DNA of 64,000 nucleotides from Pseudomonas resinovorans NBRC 106553 (GTDB lineage: Bacteria; Pseudomonadota; Gammaproteobacteria; Pseudomonadales; Pseudomonadaceae), in the NCBI RefSeq assembly GCF_000412695.1, contig NC_021499.1, forward strand, positions 5,704,001-5,768,000, in the 5' to 3' direction. Under the pieces are notes generated by a model. The model did no database searches. It saw nothing but the letters and a program-made list of their open reading frames with translations, and had not been told where the DNA came from. Position 1 is the first letter of the stretch, and each line of letters begins with the position of its first letter. Shown piece by piece: positions 59,629-64,000 of this stretch. Position numbers and translations under genes: made by a program.

Positions 59629-60843
59629 TCAGTCCTGGCCGTCGCGGTCGCGGAAGCCCAGCAGATAGAGGATGCCGTCCAGGCCCAGGGTGGAGATGGC
59701 CTGCTTGGCCGACTGCTTGACCAGCGGCTTGGCGCGGAAGGCCACGCCCAGGCCGGCCAGGCCGAGCATCGGCAGGTCGTTGGCGCCATCGCCCACGGCG
59801 ATGGTCTGCTCCAGGCGCAGGCCTTCCTTCTGGGCCAGCTCGCGCAGCAGGTCGGCCTTGCGCTGGGCGTCGACGATGGGCTCCACCGCCACGCCGGTCA
59901 GCTTGCCGTCGACGATCTGCAGCTCGTTGGCGAACACGTAGTCGATGCCCAGCTTGGCCTGCAGCTGCTTGGCGAAGTAGCTGAAGCCGCCGGAAAGGAT
60001 CGCGGTCTTGTAGCCCAGGCGCTTGAGCTCGGCGAACAGGGTTTCGGCGCCTTCGGTCAGGCGCAGGGAAGCGCCGATCTCTTCCAGCACCTCCTCCGAC
60101 AGGCCCTGGAGCAGGCCCAGGCGCTCCTTGAAGCTGGCGCGGAAGTCCAGTTCGCCGCGCATGGCGCGCTCGGTGATTTCCGCGACCTGGTCGCCCACCC
60201 CGGCGGCCTTGGCCAGCTCGTCGATCACCTCGGCCTCGATCAGCGTCGAATCCATGTCGAACACCGCCAGGCGGCGGTTGCGGCGGAACAGCGAGTCGCG
60301 CTGGAAGGCGATGTCGACGTTCAGCTCCTGGGCCACGCTGAGGAACTCGGCGCGCAATGCCACCGGATCAGCGGGCTCGCCACGCACGGAGAACTCGATG
60401 CAGCCCTTGCCCTGGTCGGCCGGCATATCCAATGGCATGCGGCCCGACAGACGGTCGATGTGATCGATGTTCAGGCCGTACTTGGCGGTGATGGAACTCA
60501 CCCGCTGCAACTGCTCGGCGGTCACCTTGCGGGTCAGCAGGGTGACGATGTAGCGGCTCTTGCCCTGGCCGCCGACCCACTGCTGGTAGTCGGACTCGGA
60601 AACCGGGGTGAAACGCACCTGCTGGTCCAGCTTGTAGGCGGTGAACAGCACGTCCTTGAGCACGGACGAGGCTTCGCCGTTGTCCGGGATTTCCACCAGG
60701 ATGCCGAACGACAGGGTGTCGTGGATCACCGCCTGGCCGATATCCAGAATGTTCACGCCACCCTGGGCCAGAACGCCGGTGATTGCGGCGGTCAGGCCGG
60801 GGCGATCCTCGCCAGTGATGTTGATCAGGACAATCTCGCGCAA
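59629..60843 (-). CDS. serB: Phosphoserine phosphatase SerB
   Basis: The 404-residue HAD enzyme has two N-terminal ACT-like domains (VLINITGEDRPGLTAAITGVL and VTLLTRKVTAEQLQRVSSI) and the catalytic domain with AVFDMDSTLIEAEVIDELA, AILSGGFSYFAKQL and AVGDGANDLPMLGLAGLGVA. It makes serine from phosphoserine. It is divergent from the SMP-like gene across 145 nt, as serB and smp are in E. coli. Confidence 0.97.
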   Translation of the reverse strand: MREIVLINITGEDRPGLTAAITGVLAQGGVNILDIGQAVIHDTLSFGILVEIPDNGEASSVLKDVLFTAYKLDQQVRFTPVSESDYQQWVGGQGKSRYIVTLLTRKVTAEQLQRVSSITAKYGLNIDHIDRLSGRMPLDMPADQGKGCIEFSVRGEPADPVALRAEFLSVAQELNVDIAFQRDSLFRRNRRLAVFDMDSTLIEAEVIDELAKAAGVGDQVAEITERAMRGELDFRASFKERLGLLQGLSEEVLEEIGASLRLTEGAETLFAELKRLGYKTAILSGGFSYFAKQLQAKLGIDYVFANELQIVDGKLTGVAVEPIVDAQRKADLLRELAQKEGLRLEQTIAVGDGANDLPMLGLAGLGVAFRAKPLVKQSAKQAISTLGLDGILYLLGFRDRDGQD

Positions 60844-60988
60844 GGCGCACCTCGTTCAACGCATGAAAAGGCGCACATTCTACCCACTTTCACGGCTTAC
60901 GCGGCATGCCTGGCATGCCCGGCGCTTTGCCCTGCAAGGGGCGCTCGCTATACTGCGGCACAATTTCGTTCGAGAAGAGCCGCGCTCT

Positions 60989-62512
60989 GTGAACCGGCCC
61001 ACGCCTGTCAAACCCGATAACTTCTTCCTGCTGATCTTCCACGCCCTCCGCCAGAGGCGCGTGCCACTTGCCCTGCGCATCGCCAGCCACAGTTTGCTGC
61101 TGGTGGCCCTGGCGCTGGTGATCTATGCCTGGGTCATGGGCATGCAGTTCAAGCAGGCCATGCAGCAGCAGGCCGACGCCCTTGGCCAGAGCCTGACGGC
61201 GCAGACGGCGGCCTCAGCCACCGAACTGCTGGTGTCCAACGACATCCTCAGCCTCAACGTGCTGCTCAACAACCTGGTGAAGAACCCACTGGTGGCCCAC
61301 GCGGCCATCTACAGCGTCGACAACCGCATCCTCGCCGAGGCCGGCTCGCGGCCCAAGCAGGGCCTGCTGGGCGAAGCCGAAGGCCTGTACTCCACGCCTA
61401 TCACCTTCCAGGAAGTGATAGCCGGGCACCTGCGCCTGAGCCTGGACATGGAGCAGTTCCAGCAGCCCATGACCATCAGCCTGCAGAGCATGGGCCTGCT
61501 CAGCCTGATCCTGCTGGCCCTGACCCTGTCCCTCAGCCTGCGCCTGGGCCGCCATATCTCCACACCGCTGCTGCAACTGCGGGTCTGGCTTCGCGACCCG
61601 GACGACCCCGCCCCTGGCGCCGGCCGCCAGGATGAGATCGGCGACCTCGCCCGCCAGCTGCAGGCCCGCCTGGTGCCGGAGAAGCCCGAGCCCGAGCCGG
61701 AGCCCATCCTGGAAGAAGAGGATTACGCCGAGGACGAAGAGCACTACCTGGACGAAGAACAGGACGCCGAGGAGAGCTTCGAGGTCCGCGACCTGCGCGA
61801 CGACAGCTACGACGTCGAGGAAGACACCCCGAGCAAGTTGTTCACCCCGGACGAGGAAGACCCCTTCGTCGACCTGCGCGAGGAGCTGGCCGAACCACAA
61901 CCCGCCCCGACGCCGGCGCCCGTGGCGCCCGCAGAGCCGCAGAACAGTGCCGTACTGGCCATCCAACTGGGTGCCCAGGACCAGCTGCGCCGCCTGCCAC
62001 GGGCCCGCCTGATGGACTTGCTGCAGCGCTACCGCGATTGCCTGGACCAGGCTGCGCGCCTCTACCATTGCCAGTTGCTGACCCTCAACGACGGCAGCAG
62101 CCTGATGCTCTTCCACAGCCGGGACGGTGGCGAGGACTACCTGACCCATGCCGTCTGCTGTGGCGAACTGATGCGCGCCCTCGGCCACGCCCTGCAGATC
62201 GAGGTGGCCGACAGCGGCATCACCCTGCAGCTGCAACTGGGCCTGACCCTGGGCGACGACCTCTTCGGCCTCGGCCAGGGCGACCTGCTGCTCAACGACA
62301 CCACCCAGAACGCCCTCGCGCTGTGCCAGCACAGCCGCAACCTGCTGCTGGTGGAACGCGCCATCGCTGACGACGACCTGCTGCGCCAGCGCGCCCGCAT
62401 CCGCTCCATCAGCAGCCCGGAAGGCGCCAGCTGCGTCGAACGCCTGCTGGAGCCCTACCCCTCGCTGCTGGAACGCCAGCTGTCGCGCATGCACGAAGCC
62501 CGCGCGCACTGA
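60989..62512 (+). CDS. SMP/AhpA-like membrane protein with cyclase-like C-terminal region
   Basis: The 507-residue protein has two TMs (HSLLLVALALVIYAWVMGMQ and SLQSMGLLSLILLALTLSLS) flanking a periplasmic domain of about 110 residues (VSNDILSLNVLLNNLVKNPLV), as in E. coli SMP/YtjB, also next to serB. An acidic Pro-rich linker (about 230-320) leads to a soluble domain not in SMP: LMDLLQRYRDCLDQAARLYH, CQLLTLNDGSSLMLFHSRDG and LLNDTTQNALALCQ recall the class III nucleotide cyclase fold, with metal and base residues not clearly kept. Start GTG 60989 is inferred from frame and lack of sequence before it. Function unknown. Confidence 0.75.
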   Translation: MNRPTPVKPDNFFLLIFHALRQRRVPLALRIASHSLLLVALALVIYAWVMGMQFKQAMQQQADALGQSLTAQTAASATELLVSNDILSLNVLLNNLVKNPLVAHAAIYSVDNRILAEAGSRPKQGLLGEAEGLYSTPITFQEVIAGHLRLSLDMEQFQQPMTISLQSMGLLSLILLALTLSLSLRLGRHISTPLLQLRVWLRDPDDPAPGAGRQDEIGDLARQLQARLVPEKPEPEPEPILEEEDYAEDEEHYLDEEQDAEESFEVRDLRDDSYDVEEDTPSKLFTPDEEDPFVDLREELAEPQPAPTPAPVAPAEPQNSAVLAIQLGAQDQLRRLPRARLMDLLQRYRDCLDQAARLYHCQLLTLNDGSSLMLFHSRDGGEDYLTHAVCCGELMRALGHALQIEVADSGITLQLQLGLTLGDDLFGLGQGDLLLNDTTQNALALCQHSRNLLLVERAIADDDLLRQRARIRSISSPEGASCVERLLEPYPSLLERQLSRMHEARAH

Positions 62513-62523
62513 ACCTCCCGCTG

Positions 62524-62555
62524 ATGAAAAAGCCCGCAGTTGCGGGCTTTTTCAT
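62524..62555 (+). terminator. Terminator after the SMP-like gene
   Basis: ATGAAAAAGCCCGC-AGTT-GCGGGCTTTTTCAT: 14-bp stem with T-run, 12 nt after the stop. Confidence 0.95.
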
Positions 62556-62612
62556 GCCGCCATTCCAGACCAACGGGGCCGAGCTGATCTCCGATTGATT
62601 GAAGGGGGGCGT

Positions 62613-62696
62613 GTAGGTTGTGGCTGAGCTATGCGAAGCCCAACGTTCGGCCTGCCTGGGGAATCGTTGGGTTTCGCTGCGCTCTACCCAACCTAC
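62613..62696. repeat. Inverted pair of REP-like hairpins (GTAGG-TTGGG class)
   Basis: Left unit 62613-62645 (GTAGGTTG-T-GGC ... GCCCAACG) and right unit 62665-62696 (minus strand GTAGGTTGGGT ... ACCCAACG) point at each other, a REPIN arrangement. It lies within the 398-nt gap between the SMP-like and PqiC-like genes, which holds only repeats and terminators. Confidence 0.75.
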
Positions 62697-62776
62697 AGGA
62701 GAGCCATCATCCGTCACTCGGTACAAGGGGGATGATGCTTTTCCATCCACCAGCGGCGCTATGCAGGGCATCGAAT

Positions 62777-62806
62777 GGTGGACCGGTGAAGCGTGGTCCA
62801 CCCTGC
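62777..62806 (-). repeat. REP-like hairpin (GCAGG-GTGGACC variant)
   Basis: On the minus strand GCAGG, stem GTGGACC, loop, stem GGTCCAC. Same design as 7577-7605 but with GCAG in place of GTAG. Confidence 0.55.
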
Positions 62807-62826
62807 AACCGGTATGACGGCTTGCA

Positions 62827-62848
62827 TCGCGATTGAAATCGCTCCTAC
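62827..62848 (-). repeat. Single REP unit (GTAGGAGCG class)
   Basis: On the minus strand GTAGGAGCGATT-TC-AATCGCGA, identical in stem type to the right arm at 4430-4451. Confidence 0.8.
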
Positions 62849-62866
62849 CGGTTATCCATAGGCATG

Positions 62867-62889
62867 AAAAAGCCCGCAAATAGCGGGCT
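62867..62889 (-). terminator. Terminator of the PqiC-like gene
   Basis: On the minus strand AGCCCGC-TATTT-GCGGGCT followed by TTTT, 21 nt after the stop. Confidence 0.9.
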
Positions 62890-62910
62890 CTTTCCAGGCG
62901 TGCTGCGCAC

Positions 62911-63615
62911 TCAGAAGCGGAACACTTCCACATCGGTACGCACCGGCGCCGCCATGGGGATCTTCGGCGGTTGCGGTTCCTTGGCCTTGGCCGGCGCCGC
63001 AGGCGCGGCCGGTTTGCGCACGGGCTCGACGGCCACCGGCTGACCTTCCAGCGGCTTGACCGCGGCGGCCAGTTGCTCGGCCAGTTGCTGCAGCAGTTCG
63101 CTCTGGGCACGCACCTGGTCGGCGGAAGTGCCGGCATGGCTCTCTTCCAGGCGCACCAGGCGGCTGTCACGCAGTTGGCCGGCGCGGTCCAGCAGGCGCC
63201 ATTGCGCCTCCAGCACTGCCGGACGCTGCGGGCCGGAGTCCAGGCGGCTGATGGTCAGCAGCACCTGCACTTCGGGCGTGAAGCCGGGGTTACCCGGGGC
63301 CAGCACCAGACGTTGGCTGTCCAGGCGCCAGGACAGCTGACGCAACAGAACCTGGTCGATATCCGCGGCCAGGCTACCGGCCCAGCGGCCATCCGGCGCA
63401 GCGGTCAGGCTGCCGTCGGGCTGACGTTGCAGCAGGGTTTCACGCTGCAGGTAGTCGGCCACGGTCACCGGGCCGAGCAGAACCTGAATCCCGGCATTCT
63501 TGGAGGGCACCTCCGGGGTGCCGGCATCCAGCTGGAACATCGGGACGGGGGGGCTATGTACACAACCGGCCAGCCCCAGGAGGCTGGCCAGCATCAAAGC
63601 CAGGGGAAAACGCAT
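62911..63615 (-). CDS. PqiC/DUF330-like outer membrane lipoprotein
   Basis: This protein of about 234 residues has a lipobox signal (MRFPLALMLASLLGLAGC, then VHSPPVPMFQLD). The body shows GIQVLLGPVTVADYLQRETLL and SWRLDSQRLVLAP, typical of the ABC-transport auxiliary lipoproteins (PqiC, DUF330) that work with MCE lipid-transfer systems. No mce or pqi gene is adjacent in the window, so its partner is elsewhere. A Pro/Ala/Lys-rich C-terminal tail is unusual. Starts at 63615 and 63621 are both possible. Confidence 0.75.
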   Translation of the reverse strand: MRFPLALMLASLLGLAGCVHSPPVPMFQLDAGTPEVPSKNAGIQVLLGPVTVADYLQRETLLQRQPDGSLTAAPDGRWAGSLAADIDQVLLRQLSWRLDSQRLVLAPGNPGFTPEVQVLLTISRLDSGPQRPAVLEAQWRLLDRAGQLRDSRLVRLEESHAGTSADQVRAQSELLQQLAEQLAAAVKPLEGQPVAVEPVRKPAAPAAPAKAKEPQPPKIPMAAPVRTDVEVFRF

Positions 63616-63763
63616 GATCATCAATCTCACCCACGGCTGCCTCGTGAGCAGCCTGCAGTCGCATTCGTTCGTCTTCGCCGCCATCCGGAGCGGCGAGGGG
63701 ACATATCATCCGTCAATGTGGCGCTGGACTCCAGAGCCCCACGTCAATTCGCTGTCGCCGGAC

Positions 63764-64000
63764 TCAGGCCACCGGTTCCACCTGTAGCGCGTCGACTCGC
63801 TGGAACCCGCGCGGGAGCTTGTTGCCACGGCGTCCGCGCTCGCCCTTGTAGTGCTCCAGGTCATCGGCCTTGAGCGACAGGGTGCGCTTGCCGGCCTGCA
63901 GAACCAGGGTCGCGCCGGCCGGCAATACCGCCAGGTCCGTCAGGTATTCCTCACGGCTGGCGACGCGATCGCCGGGGATGCCGATGATCTTGTTGCCCTT
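63764..64000 (-). CDS. parC: DNA topoisomerase IV subunit A, C-terminal end only
   Basis: The last 78 codons of a gene that enters from the right edge: KGNKIIGIPGDRVASREEYL, TLVLQAGKRTLSLKADDLEH and the end GNKLPRGFQRVDALQVEPVA match the ParC C-terminus. Topoisomerase IV separates linked daughter chromosomes. Its downstream neighbour is the PqiC-like lipoprotein gene, as I recall for P. aeruginosa. Confidence 0.88.
   Translation of the reverse strand, partial: KGNKIIGIPGDRVASREEYLTDLAVLPAGATLVLQAGKRTLSLKADDLEHYKGERGRRGNKLPRGFQRVDALQVEPVA

Overview
The window is a high-GC segment of a Pseudomonas chromosome. It contains azurin, FimX, the hfq-hflXKC cluster, RsgA/Orn/QueG and a serB-linked SMP-type membrane protein. 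As I remember the P. aeruginosa PAO1 map, the order from azurin (about PA4922) to parC (about PA4964) is nearly collinear, so most of the window is core genome of the P. aeruginosa/resinovorans/alcaligenes lineage. Both ends cut genes: an FAD oxidoreductase (amaA-like) on the left and parC on the right.

Layout. 1-4366: a lysine/2-aminoadipate catabolic block (amaA-amaB, a divergent LysR regulator, a DUF1338 2-oxoadipate decarboxylase of the HglS family). 4503-8518: azurin, a LysE exporter, a MITE, a tiny unassigned ORF, a LOG-family enzyme, a DUF393 protein, an acetyltransferase and an MscS channel. 8769-15579: a three-gene operon (DUF2126/transglutaminase, ATP-grasp/alpha-E fusion, transglutaminase) predicted to make or process an unknown peptide-like product. 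15942-18283: an uncharacterised lipoprotein pair (di-haem cytochrome and parallel beta-helix), bracketed by REP elements and preceded by a strong palindromic operator. 18447-31339: ygiQ, a 7TM-DISM diguanylate cyclase, alr, dnaB, the rpsF-rpsR-DUF2232-rplI operon, rlmB and rnr. 31545-31829: two identical tRNA-Leu(CAG) genes. 31939-47005: a chemoreceptor, purA, hisZ, DUF2065, hflC-hflK-hflX-hfq, miaA, mutL, amiB, tsaE and nnr. 47074-64000: queG, orn, rsgA, motB-motA, an HDOD protein, rhdA, psd, a PilZ-like protein, fimX, serB, an SMP/AhpA-like protein, a PqiC-like lipoprotein and the parC 3' end.

Genes on the minus strand from 31339 down to 24020, and from 47005 down to 34029, form long translation, replication, repair and stress-response transcription units with many 1-13 nt overlaps. 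Surface motility and signalling genes (motAB with a sigma-28 type promoter, HDOD, PilZ-like, fimX, 7TM-DISM GGDEF) are spread through the right and middle parts.

The most unusual non-coding content is a dense set of short palindromes beginning GTAG (REP/REPIN type), in at least three sequence classes whose stems differ by compensatory changes. There are also two MITE-like elements that share a core but have unrelated ends. No CRISPR array, prophage, IS transposase or riboswitch was recognised. The best candidates for undescribed biology are the ATP-grasp/alpha-E/transglutaminase operon, the beta-helix/di-haem lipoprotein pair with its operator, and the cyclase-like C-terminal half of the SMP-type protein.
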